Source of the DNA: Lophius americanus
Lineage: Eukaryota; Chordata; Actinopteri; Lophiiformes; Lophiidae
DNA: 64,000 nucleotides
Direction: 5' to 3'
Assembly: GCA_037951165.1 (NCBI GenBank)
Contig: JBBDHG010000041.1
Coordinates: 2,999,501 to 3,063,500, forward strand
In this document: positions 1 to 12,300 of the stretch, piece by piece
How the letters are laid out: each line of letters starts with the position of its first letter
Numbering within the stretch: the first letter of the stretch is position 1
Position numbers and translations under genes: made by a program
The notes under the pieces: model-generated
What the model was told of the DNA's origin: nothing
The model's input: only the letters and a program-made list of their open reading frames with translations
The model's database searches: none

Positions 1-386
1 AGACTCCTGAACGAGTAGGAATGAGGCTGAAGACCACAGCATATTTATCAGACGTTGGTGAGGTAAAAATGTTAGCATAACCAGCTAGCTAGCTAACTGC
101 TTGCTTTTCAACGTTACTTGATATTCTCACGACAGGGAGCAATGTTCTTATAAAGGAATTGGCATAAATATAAAATGATTCTGTAGGTACATGTTTGCAG
201 TAAATAATAACATAACTGTACTTTTCAATTTTGGCAACGACAGAGCCTTCATTCTTGTTAAAATGTCGCTAAAAAGATTTGGCCCTTGAACCCGACTCTG
301 GTCAAAAGCCCAAACTCTCTCTCTTCAGGCTCAGCATCACAACTGGGATATACCCGGTTTGCCCCTTTAATGAGTATTTCGTCATC
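1..386 (+). promoter_or_regulatory. slx4 upstream and 5' leader region, with short upstream ORFs
   Basis: This stretch precedes the slx4 start codon. It is AT-rich up to about 260. Two upstream ATGs lie close to the start: one at 263 opens an 8-codon ORF ending at 289, and one at 370 opens a 21-codon ORF ending at 435 that overlaps the slx4 start in another frame. The transcription start cannot be seen, so it is not known whether both ATGs are in the mRNA. No clear TATA box was found. Confidence 0.4.
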
Positions 387-3300
387 ATGGATGACTCAGA
401 CCAGGACTTCGTTGATCTCTGCTCGAAGCTTTTAAAACGAGTCCGCAAGAAACCAGGTGAGCCCAAACATCAGCCAAGAAAAGCTGAGCAGCAGCCCTCC
501 AGTCAGGCTTGTGATGGAGACAAGAGGAGGAGAAACGTCAGAAGAGATGCTGGATGTGTTCGAACCCAGCCTGAAGCACAACCGCATGCGACGTGTGGAG
601 GGGCTGGGTATGACTCTGGAGATGCTGGGTCGTCAACAGGACTAAAAAATGAGCAAGGTTTGACTGCTAAAGACAAAGTGCTCCAGAGAATACAACATTT
701 CAAGAGAGATATTCCACAGAAGATGATGCACAAGGAAAAGTGTCTGACAACAAACCATGAGAGCGACAGTGTCCCTTCTGCAAATCTGGAGCAGAGACAT
801 GGTGAGAATCCTTTTTATTTCTGATGTGGGATGAGAACATAGTACAGCTCCTAAGCCAAGGGGTATTCAACTACCATTGCAAGAGGTACAGCAAGTCAAC
901 TCTCCTCCGCTGTTGAAGTCCTTAGCCCTAACGCCTCATATTAATAATGATTTTGTATAATGCTGCTCTAAACGTATTGCACGGCAAGTTTACATATAGC
1001 ATTATCTTTTCCTTGAGATTCCTTATTTGGCATGTTGTGATTTCAGACTGATGGGAATTTGATTCTAAGATGATTAGATAGAAATCTCTACATCTTTTAG
1101 TGATTGAGAAATGTTATCGGTGAACGAGAGGCTCTGGATAGCAGTGCTTTAGCATCAGGTGCAACATTCATTTGTGTGTCCAACCTGTGCCGTGTACTGA
1201 ACCCAGACACTCCAGAATCCTTCAGCACAAACCTCCCACCAGAACCTATAGACAGCGATGAGACTCTGGCCCTGCGGCTGCAGCAGGAGCTGGACAGGGA
1301 GGAGGCAGAAGCCCAGATTGCGGCCCTGGAGTGCAGAGGCCTCTTCTTCTGTCAAGTCTGCCACAGAGACCTGTCACACATGACCCCTGAGGGGCGCACA
1401 CAGCATCTCAACAGGTTTGGACATTTATATTTGCATTGTTGGTGCTTAATGATTTAAACATCTTGACTACAATTACTAGACTGGCGGGCACACTGGGAAT
1501 GAGGTTGTTCCTCCTTTGCAGGTGTTTGGATGAGAGTGAACAGATCAACCCAGCTCCTCCTCCCCCTACTCTTCCTCCTCCTCTTGGTGTCCCTGACTGT
1601 CCGATCTGTGGCAATAATTTTAAATCCCACAAGAGTCGCTCGGCCCACCTGAAGCGTTGCTCCGTAGACATGGGTGTTCCTCCGTCTGTGTTGCTTCAGG
1701 CTCTGCAGAGACAGGCTGAGGAGGTCCAGAATGTCCCTGCAGCAAGCACAATGTAAGTCAGCCTCAGTTCTGTCCGGCCACAAAAATATATCAATATACC
1801 TCTGAGCTTCAGTTAGTTTTAACACTTAATGCACCTACTCTTAAGTGTTTTTGAGATTGTCCAAATGCAGGTGTTGGTTATGACTGTTTTCACCCACAAA
1901 CAAATAGGACTTAGGAATTTTAGTAGGACTGATTAAAATCTTGTCTGAGAATCAAATTTTTGTACCCATCTTGACCATTTTTTGTTCCTCGTGAATGTGT
2001 TCCCACAGGTTCAGATTAGTCTATCGCCTAGACCAATTCAGTGTTCGGACACTTACAAAGCCTAATCCAGCCTTTTTATCGCTTTAGCACAGAGACTGGA
2101 GGTACCAAAAGAAAAGGCTCATCCAAGCCCCGCCTCCCAGTACGGAAGAAAGCCAAAAAGAATACCGAACCCATGGATGAGGACACCATGGTGGCCCTGG
2201 CTCTGTCCTCCTCCATGCAGGCACAGGAGAGGGAGTCAGGGAGACCGTCACAAACGGAGACCACTGCAGTGTTGAAATGGAGGCTGGATGCAGGTATGAT
2301 CATCTCATGACATCATCAGTTTTTGTTGGCATAATCGTTTGCACATACCTTTACACAGAGCGGAGGAGGTCCAATCAAAAACAGGCGTGTTACTGCGTAC
2401 GTACGACATTTTGAAATTGTTTTCAACGATTATTAATTCAAACGCACAAGGTGGGAGTTTTTGTTGGTTTTGCCTGGATTGCTTCTTGTTTTTGTTATTT
2501 TGTCCATCAGTTTGAACATTTGCCGAGTCGACTCAGATACCACTTTGTTTCTGATGAGGCTAAAGTCATTTTGAACAGGTGTAAACGAAGGCTTTATCCT
2601 TCGTGTATGTTTAACTAGATTATTCAGAGGGGAAGTGATGCATATTTAATGTCCTGCACGCAGAGGCTGATTGATTGGGACTTTCTGCCGTTAGATTACC
2701 TCACACATGTGATCCAGCAGCTTCACCAACTGTTAAATTCCTCTCCTGAACTCTGAACTGTGAATTTCAAGCTTTTCCTAACAAAAGTAAGTCCAACCAA
2801 AGCGTTCCACTTTAAGAAAAGAGAACCAATACTTTGCAGGTAAAGGATGTGGGAAGAGGAAGCGGGGCGCCATCCCTCGACCGCCGCCGCTCCTCCTTGT
2901 TCAGAACGCCGAGTCAGCTCTCGCCAGGCTACAGGAGCGCGTTTCTGCGCTCCTCCTGCGCAGCGGTGCCCCCTCTCCTCCCACCCCGACTCGCAGTCCC
3001 AGCAGTCTACCGGGCTGGAGCGGCGATGCCCCCCTCTGGAAGAAGAGCACGCTGACGGACGGAGACTCCATCCATCCGACTGATTTCTACACCCCAGAGC
3101 TCAGAGGGGTCATCATGCCTCGACAATCAGCCGCGGTGAGAGAGACTCCTTTCCTGTTCTGTCTAGATTCTCATTCGTGGAATCCGTACGACGGAATCAG
3201 TGAGGTAGTTGAATTATGTTATATTATGGTTGAATTATATTTTATTATATGTGAATTATAATAGATTATATTATAGGGTTTTATATTATCCTGTGTGGGG

Positions 3301-6300
3301 TAGAATCTGGTAAATTTTGCCTGCATTAGCACATTACTGTCGGATGGTAAATAATCAAGGTAAATTGACGCCGTCTCTCCTTTTTCAGACCCCTTCAGCC
3401 TCCTCAAACATCGTCAGCAAGCATGAAGATTCCGTCCAACCTGTGAGCGACGGAACCAAGACCTTCGCTCCGCCAACCTCCCCCCAGTCCGCAGCCTCCA
3501 CCCCGAGGACAGAGCAGCCCCCGGTGGGCAGCCAGACCCTCCGAGATCTGATGGAGCTGGCTGAAGATGGCATGACCCTCACCCAGTGTGGTTACACCGC
3601 TTCCTGCCCTGACGAAGGTAACACACGGACGCAAATACATCAAAGTGATTCATAAATGGTTGTTGTGTCTGGCGTGACGTGAAATTATAAAGAGGTTTTT
3701 ATTTTCTGTTTATGTAAAAAAAATAATTTAAAAAAGGAACAAATTAAGCTGAAACTGTGCAGAGGGAAGGTTCTGGTGCCACAGAAGGGTTGATTCCATT
3801 TGTAGGCAGATCCTGATAGAGATGTTTGTTTCAATACAAATAAAATAAGCTATAAATGGATTCTTCTTGGTGTGAGCCCAACAGTGCGACCCACTACGCC
3901 GCCATGATGCCACAGAGGGCAGAACTCGGACCTTTGTTCTGGTTAAAAATCTCTTTAGATTCATCGTGTATGACTACAATATAACAAGCCTTGATTATCA
4001 TTAACTTCCAGCTTTTGAATTCATGCATGAGTCCAACCCACGGGAGCAACTCGCCAACCCAAACTGTTATGTGGCTTCATTGTGACCTGATTGCTCACCA
4101 CAAACGGGTCCCGATTGTCTTTGTTCCCGCAGGGAAGAGCGCCGATCCGATCTCAAACCTCCGTCTCAGCGTCTTCGTCCCGGAGGAGGAGGAGGCTGAC
4201 CTCCGTATGAGTGGCTTCCTACCAGAAACAACACCCAAATGCTCAAATGACATCGGCAGTCAAGCGGCGGGGAATCAGCCAGGAGCACCGACAGAGCGAG
4301 GCCCGTCGGTAATACTGTCGCACGTCAACACACTTCAACCGGATCCTTGATCTTTCTCATCATGTGCATCTTACCAAATCTTACCAGTGGATTTTCTCTA
4401 GTCGTACTTTACCTTCATTCATGTCCCTACTTTTATTTTTCAAGCAGCTGTAGTAGTTTAACATTCGCTCATCAGTTATGACCATCGTCATAACTGATGA
4501 TGTGTAGTATGTCTTGTGTGGTGAACCCAGTATTTCCTGCGGGTATTTCCCCTGTAGGTGGCGCTGTCCAGACTTGCATCGGACCTGAGCAGCATGGTGA
4601 ACAACCCTCAGCTGTGTGATGTTCAGCTCCAGGTGGACAGTGGAGAGATCTACTTCGCTCATTCCTTCATGGTCTACGCTCGCTGCCCCCTGCTGGCGGA
4701 AATGGTGAAGTACTACCTACTAAGTACTGCATGTATTGGTTTTATAATATGAATTTGAAGAGATAAAAACAGTATTATTGTCGCCCATTAATGGAGTTTT
4801 AGGTTTCTTCTAAGCTGAGCAGTGGTTTTCCTTTGTGTTTGTTTAAGTTGAAGGGGGTTTAGTCGTGATTTGAGGACCTGGGTTACCGCTGCAGTTCCAA
4901 AGAAGTTCAAATACTACACAACATGTGAATAAAAACAGAATGCAATCATTTGCATATCCTTTTTAAGCTTGACTTAAACTAATTTAATCCTCGTCATCCT
5001 CGTCTGGATGTTGTTCCTTAACCTGAATTACTTTTAAGTTTCCATATATCTGGAAATCCTGTGAGTCTTTTTTCCTCTTTAGGAACAATGTCCACGATTC
5101 TGAAAAACCTGTTAACATATACGTCACCGTTCAACATGAAGAACAACTTCAGATATATTCTCTTTGAAATACTTTTATTGAAATAAGGATTTAGAATGAT
5201 GAGTGTCCCAACTGCTTAGGGATCAGGGTTGTCGTGTTTTTACCTATAGAGGGATTTATTTTAATGGGAAGAATTATAACGGTTCGGACCTATAGAAGAC
5301 ACGGCAAAGATTTATTAGAAACAACTTTAGTGCTGTCACTCCTTTTTTTTTTTTTCTTCTCTCATTTTAACCCACGATTTTCCCCGCCCCTCTCACAGGT
5401 ACATGATAGTGGTTTCGGGGTGAAGGAGGACGGAATGCCTGCAGCCCAGAGGGTGTTGATGAATGACGTCCCGGGACAGGCAGTGTTTGCCTTGCTGCAG
5501 TACCTCTACACCGCCCATTGTTCTATTCCAGCATCACTCCGCCCTCACGTACTGGAGCTCGCAACCAGGTTAGCATACATCGTACGGTCAGTCCACACTA
5601 GCTGGGTTTACACGGACAGCCTGATGGCGAATAGATTCGGAAAAGGAGCCAAGTCGGACAGGAAATGCATGTAAAAACTTCTTTCCAAGTGAGATTTCAT
5701 TCATTTGCGGGGGGAGTCTAGGTCCCTTTCGGAAAGACGTTCGTAAAAGGCAACCGCTACATGTAAACAGTGTTCTTTCGGAATAGTTCGCGTGCCTGGT
5801 TGTGCTACTCATGTTCAGGACGCAAGTATTTAATGATCTAGACCACAGCAGATTGTTTTTGATATAAACTCTCCAAAAAAATAAGTGGGGGGGTAAGAAT
5901 GATAGAGCGACGCCGTGAGCAAAATAAAAAGCGCTGGAAAACTTTGAAGACGCTGATTATTAAAATAGAAAACCAACAACAACAAAGTGGATTAGACAAA
6001 CGGAAAGCACACGAGGTTTTCGTTTTTTTCCACCCTTAATCTACATCAAACATGTGACATCAGTAGAAATGACACTATTGTGCCACACAAGTCCGTTTTT
6101 AGGGTTTATGGACCCTTTGATGTCCTGCTCAACTGTTTGGTTGAGCATATTTTCCATCACTTCTTCTTGTTGAAAAAAGGACTGCACCTGTTTATAATGT
6201 GGCAGCATGTATGTGCTAAAGAGTAAGGAGCCGAGGGCCGAGCCCTGTGGGACACCACGGGTCAACGGGGCCACTGAGGAGGAGGGATTCATCATGACTA

Positions 6301-9300
6301 TTGAGAATGTGTTATTTGAATAGTAGGACATTTTTTCCCCATATTAAAACATGTGAGGACTTAATAAACAGAATGATGAAACTTCATACAACAACAGGTT
6401 TCTAAAAGGGGGCTTTAATTAAAGCTAGAGACTTTTTTTACCCATGAAATACAACATTTTTTTATCGTGAAGTCATAACAAGTCTGATTTTAAAAATATG
6501 ATTGTTCAAAGATTTGTCATTTTTGAATAAATGCTCCAAAGACATAAAGTAATCACGGAAATAATTTTTTCCATATTTCTTTTTTCTTGGCGAGGGCATT
6601 AAAACGTTAATGAATGTGTCGTGTTGTCCAGACATCTACTCTTGTCTATCTGTCTATGCCTGTCTATGCTGGTGTTCATTATGGGGAATGAATGAAGGCC
6701 ATGCAGGCAGGAACAGTCCGACGGATCGTCCCACTCTTGTTTGTTAAACGACATCAAGTGTTGATTTCCCTGAATCAGGATTTCTCCTCCTTTTCTGTTC
6801 ACGAAGGTTCGACCTGCAGGAGCTGCAGCAGCTCTGCAGGCGCCGCCAAGATGATGCGACCGAGAGAGAAGAGGAAGCCTGTTTGAACCGGGAGGAGAAC
6901 GTTGACCACCAGAAGGACCAGGTATTTGTGGAGTTACTCCGCTCCATGTGGAACGAAGGCGATGAAGACAACGAGGCCACGGACGCAGATGAAGGAGGTG
7001 ACGAGAAGAAACACCCGGAGGAAGACTTTCAAGCCAGCGTCCTTTCGGCAGGTGACAGAGAGATTCTTGAGGAGAAGGTGAACGAGGAAGAGCTGGAAGA
7101 GATCTACGAGTTTGCCGCCACACAGAGGAAGAGGGAGGAGAGTGAAAGTGTAGAGGAGAAGGAGGAAGAGCTGGATGCGGATGAAGACGGAGAGGACGGG
7201 TCCAGGGAACGGACCGAACCCAGAACAAGCTCACCAAGCCAAAATCTTCTCCTTGAGCCAAAACCCAGAACGGAAAGTAGCTATAGTCGCCTCTTCTCAG
7301 AGTCCTGGGGGGTTTATGAGGAAGCAGTTCCCTCCTCTTCCTCCTCCACCTCAAAGACACAAAGCCCAAGAACCCAAAAACACCAGTCCCCTCGTAAACC
7401 CAAATCTAAACTGTCCGACAAAACTCCGCTTCAGTTTTCAGCAAGCGCAATTGATGACCCCTCCCTCAGCCCTCCACCCAGTACCCTCACGCTGCCTTTC
7501 CCGGGCCAGTCCCCTCGTCACGCCGCCGCTGACGGCGCCGCGTCTAAAGAAAGCCTCTGTTTAGAGCGTGCAAGCCAAGACCCTCGTAGCATTTGTGCCC
7601 CTCCATCCCCGGCATCACTGCAGGGCAAGAAGGAACCAGAACTCATCGTTCTGTCCGACTCAAGTGACGAGACGGATGTGATTCTCTGTTCCCGTAGTTC
7701 TTCGCCACATTCTCCCTGCGCAGTCGAGAACATGCCGAGCTACACCCAGATCAAAACTCAGCCGTCCCCCAAGTATAACGGACCCACCCTCCAGAATAAA
7801 ACGTCCAGCGGCTTAGAGTCTGGTCCTGATGATGACCAGAATGCAGTCGAATGTTCTCCAGAGGTGTCTTGGCTGATTCCGTCCACGCCGCTCCAGACTG
7901 GGCGGAGCACCTCCACCAGCTCCACCCAGACCAGAAGCAGCATATGTAGGACGCAGCTGTTCCCCTCTTCATCCACACCCTCTGTGGTTTCCTCTTCATC
8001 ATGTCAGAGCAGACATGAGACCTCCAACCGTGCGGCAAGAGAGTCGTCCCACATCGTGCTGACAGGGGGCAGCGTTCTTGGTTCTGAACAGGAGGCGACG
8101 GTTCCGCAAGGGTCCGGCTGTGATCTCAGTATCGGCCCACTAGAAACCACTGACTGTGACCCGAGTGAAGCCCGAGAAGTCAATGCAGTTCCTATCAGCA
8201 AACCTAAACCATCACACGCACCAGGCTCACCTTCTTCAAAGCAGGACACGCCCCTCCGCACTCAGCCCCCGCCTTACAGCAGCACCCCTCTGCACCCTGC
8301 TCCTCCTGCTGCCTCCCCGCACCACAGGGACACCGTTAAGATGTCAACAAGTCAAGGAAGGGATGAGGCGCCGTCTGATAGCCTCGAGAGAACAGAGCTG
8401 TGCAGCTTTCACCTTTCCCCCCCGTCTGACCCCTCAGATCCAACCTGTCCTTCCTCACAAAGACACGGTAGCTCCTCCTATCAGAGTGGACCATCTGTGG
8501 AGTTCAGCAGTAGCGACAATGCAGTGGCTGAGCGAAGGAGGAGTGGACTATCAGGTGAGAAAGGAGTGTGTAGGAATGGAGACTCTGGTGAGGAAGAGGA
8601 GCGGTCGGAAGCAGCAGAGGAGGCTGAAGTGACAGAATGCAGTTTCAGGCACAGCTTCGCGGCCATGGACGACCCCCCCATAGCTTTCAACGACTCGTGG
8701 GGCCTCGATGTCTGTGTAGATTACAACCCAGGCCACTTCAGTCTCAGGCTGGAGGACAGCGGAGGATCCAGCCAGCAGGAACAGCAAAGCCCGAGACAAC
8801 GACAGGCCGCGAGAACATCTTCATCTACGGGCTGTCATCCTTCTCCAGGTCACAGCAGCTGTGGGGTGACTGCTACCCCTCCAGTCAGCAAATCCCAGCC
8901 AGCCCCCAGTCTACAGCCTCATACCGTGTCTCCATCCACGCCGTCTACGCCAGAGATCAACAACGGCCTCCAGGACTCCAAAATATGGGACAGCTGGGAG
9001 GATGAGGAAGAGGAGGAGCCACTTCCGCTCTCTCAGAGGGTTAACCCTTCTGCTCAGCTCAAAACACCTGGTTAGTCTTCATACTCTCACCAAACCCTCT
9101 TTGCAGAGCCAAACGGCAGCAAGCGTAGGTTTTCTCCGAACCCGAATCATCAAAAGAAAATGAGCTTGTATGTTTAGTTCAGTGATTCATCTTCTGAGCA
9201 CCTTCCTGCTCCATCTAGGAGATACAATGACGTAGGGTTTGTAGAAGATACAAAATCCAACCGAACACCGAGACTATGTGCAGGAAGTAATGATAAACAT

Positions 9301-12300
9301 GTCGCCAAGCCGGAACTACGTAGGCCGCAAAAAAAATCTGTAGAGAAAATAATGTGGAAAATATAAGTCCCCCATGGAGACATGATGAAGTCTGTCCTCC
9401 GTTCATTCTTTAAAAAAATAGTCGGTTCCATTCCATTATAAGTTCCTTTTCCATTGGCATGGAGGCCAGTCCTAGTTCTCAAATAAGTTTTAATATGTTG
9501 AAAATGAGCGCTTAGCAGGAGCAGAGGATAAGAACGTAGCGCCTTATTCATACGTAACACTGACGCAGGACGAGCCCACCTTAAGACCACGCCCACGCCT
9601 ACCTGGCATACCCCGGCGCTTCAAAGAACTCGCCCTAAATGACAAATGAAAAAATATGACAAAATCACACCGCCTATATTAACTGACGAGACTATCAGTC
9701 TGAAAATCGCCCCAGCAGAGACGTTTCACCAAGAGGCCAAAGTGGAAGAATCTGATTGGGCGATATTTTTTTTCTTTTTAAATATAACGTCTGACAAGCA
9801 GGGAATTACAGCAGCCGCATGTTTGGGATCATCACGAGAGTCAATTCATCAAAAGACTGAACATTTAATAAGAACTTTAATTGACAGCACAGTTCTCGTT
9901 ATTCCGCATGACAGCAGTTAGTATAATTTACCAGAACGTGGAAATGTCATCTTTTGCAAAGCTACAACAAATAGTCGTCTTCTCTGCTTTAACCTACTTC
10001 ACACAGATTTGCACACTAGTTACTTTTAACGTACCTTCACAAAATATAGTTTTGATTGTCCTCGTTTTGGGGCATTCACGAAATAAAGCTGAAGCTGTTT
10101 CAGGGTCCTTCTGTCCTCCATTAATCATCGCATTTCTGCGCAAAAATATTATTAGTAAATCAAATCAAGACGTCCGCTCTAGAGAACAGTTTGTCTACTC
10201 TTCCTTGGGTTACTGTTCTCTCCGGACTGGGTCACATGAGGAAACACAGAGTCGCTGTCCGTCCGTCTGAACTCGAAAAAAAAAGGGGAAATGTATCCAG
10301 TAACCAAACAGACGCCTTGAACCAAAACGCAACTCCGACTAACGTCACATTTCAAGCAAATCAAAAAAGACAAAGTTGGTCATTTTTTTCTCCCTGATGA
10401 AGAAAAATTAAAGTCTACTCCCCCTGATTTGCGTTGGAACAAGGAGGTTATCTGTAATAATGAAGATCTTCTAAATCATCAAATACCTTCCTAGCAGGTT
10501 CCTCGATGTGACAGGAAGTGACGACGACACAAACCAAACCAGGTGAAATTAAGACCTTAAAAAAACCCAAACCTTCATATTACATCAGAATGAAGAAGCC
10601 AAACATTCACATTTGTAAAGTCAGACTTTTCTCTTTCTGCTTCCCAGTTATTCAATCATTAATCACCAAGTCGTTGCAGATTAACTTTTTCTGGTATTCA
10701 TTTAATCAACCATTTGGGTCAAGCTCCAATTTAAATGATTACGCAAGATGTTTCACCGAAACAGCAAATCGTCTGAGGTGTCAGTTCCTGCAGCATCAGC
10801 GTAAAAGTAGTTTATTCACCAGAAACAACAGAGTGTTTGTGTGAAACACTTTAATTTCCTCGATGGTCACTGACCGCATGAGGAGAGACGGGTTGTTACA
10901 TCGGCCACCGTCAAATCCTACTCTTCATCACTGATGGTGATGAGTTCAACGCCGTTCACATCATGTGAATGTTTCCAGTTTCTGGGGCTAAATCTCAAAC
11001 ACTTGTCTCCCTGTCTGCGTTTTTTTCTCAGCAACGTCAAACAATAAGAGGCGTCGCACCCTGGTGCCCATCACCCCCATGGCCCACTACTCTGACATGG
11101 ACACGCCGGAGCTGAAGAACAAACTCAACAGGTCCGTCGGGTCAATCTTAACACCCCCCTCCCTCTTAAAGAGAGTGTGAAAATCAACATCTGATAAACT
11201 CCCACGGGGTCACCCCCCTCCCTCCGCCCCTTTGTGCTTCTCCTTCTTTGTGCAGGTTTGGCGTTCGACCTTTACCAAAGCGCCAGATGATCCTCAAACT
11301 GAAGGAGATCCATCAATACACCCACCAGCTGGTGAGCTCCGACTCCGACGATGAGGCCCCCTCTGCGGGCCACACAGCCCGGGTGAAGCCCCCGCCCAGC
11401 AGCTCGGTGGCCACCGGCGCAGAGGCTCGCTCCTCCGCCCAGACTGTGACGTTTAAGGAGCCCAGAGCGCTCGCTGTTACCTCCCCCCAGAAGAACAGCG
11501 GCGAGGAGGAGGACGAGCCTCTGTCTGCCTCACAGGGCTCCAACACCTCCTCCACAGGCGCCAGTGAGAAATCTGAGAGGTAGAGTTTTACCTGATGTCT
11601 GTGTTCAGTGTTGTTGTACACACCGATGTCCCTGAGCGCTACAGGGTTCGTTTACGCACGCTGCAAAAGCCACAACACAACACATTAAGAGAAAGGATCT
11701 GCAAAAGCCACAAGACCACGTCGGTGTTTACGATGGACACTTGGACGCTTTTTTATCGATTCGTTAATTAGTGAATAAAACCGATATAATGCACAAACAA
11801 GTCATCATATTTTGATTAGCCGGGGTAGCTTAGCTTAGCTTCCGGGTCATGCAGTCTTACACTAAGAATAAAACTTAAATTGACGTGGCAAAAACAGCAA
11901 ATTAAGTTAATAAGGACCCAAACATGCACAGAACAGTTGTGGCTTGTGCGGCGTACGTATGTTGTCAAATTATATAGCGCCTTTCAAGAGACCCAAGGAC
12001 GCTTTACATAAGCACAAAAGAAAAATAATGACAACTATAGATAAAAGAAGATGACGGAGGTTATGTATATATATATAATATATATATATTTATATATAAT
12101 AACAGGTGGTTATTGAGGCGTTTCTGGAACAATATTGACAGGACAGCTGAAGACAAACAGGAAACAGTGAGGCGACATGCAGCAAAGGGCCAATAGGGGG
12201 CGTCTGCTCTACCGCCTGAGCTAAACAGACGCCCTGAGTGCGACAGTCTGGATGTGGTGGAAATGTTTGACTTGATTTAGACGTTTTACACTGATCTGCC

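Noticed and set aside
279..386. Extension of slx4 to an upstream in-frame start
   Set aside because: The codon at 279 is TTG, not ATG, and the family N-terminus begins at the MDDSDQDF ATG (387).
2009..2087. An earlier acceptor for slx4 exon 4 at the CCCACAG before 2009
   Set aside because: Its frame runs into TAG at 2085-2087. The acceptor at 2087 keeps the phase and gives the expected peptide.
6599..7369. 256-codon frame on the minus strand
   Set aside because: Antisense shadow of slx4 exon 10, whose plus frame is supported by splice phase and family similarity.
9174..9596. 140-codon frame on the minus strand
   Set aside because: Lies inside slx4 intron 10, overlaps a second open frame, and shows no domain. 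It looks like old dispersed repeat.
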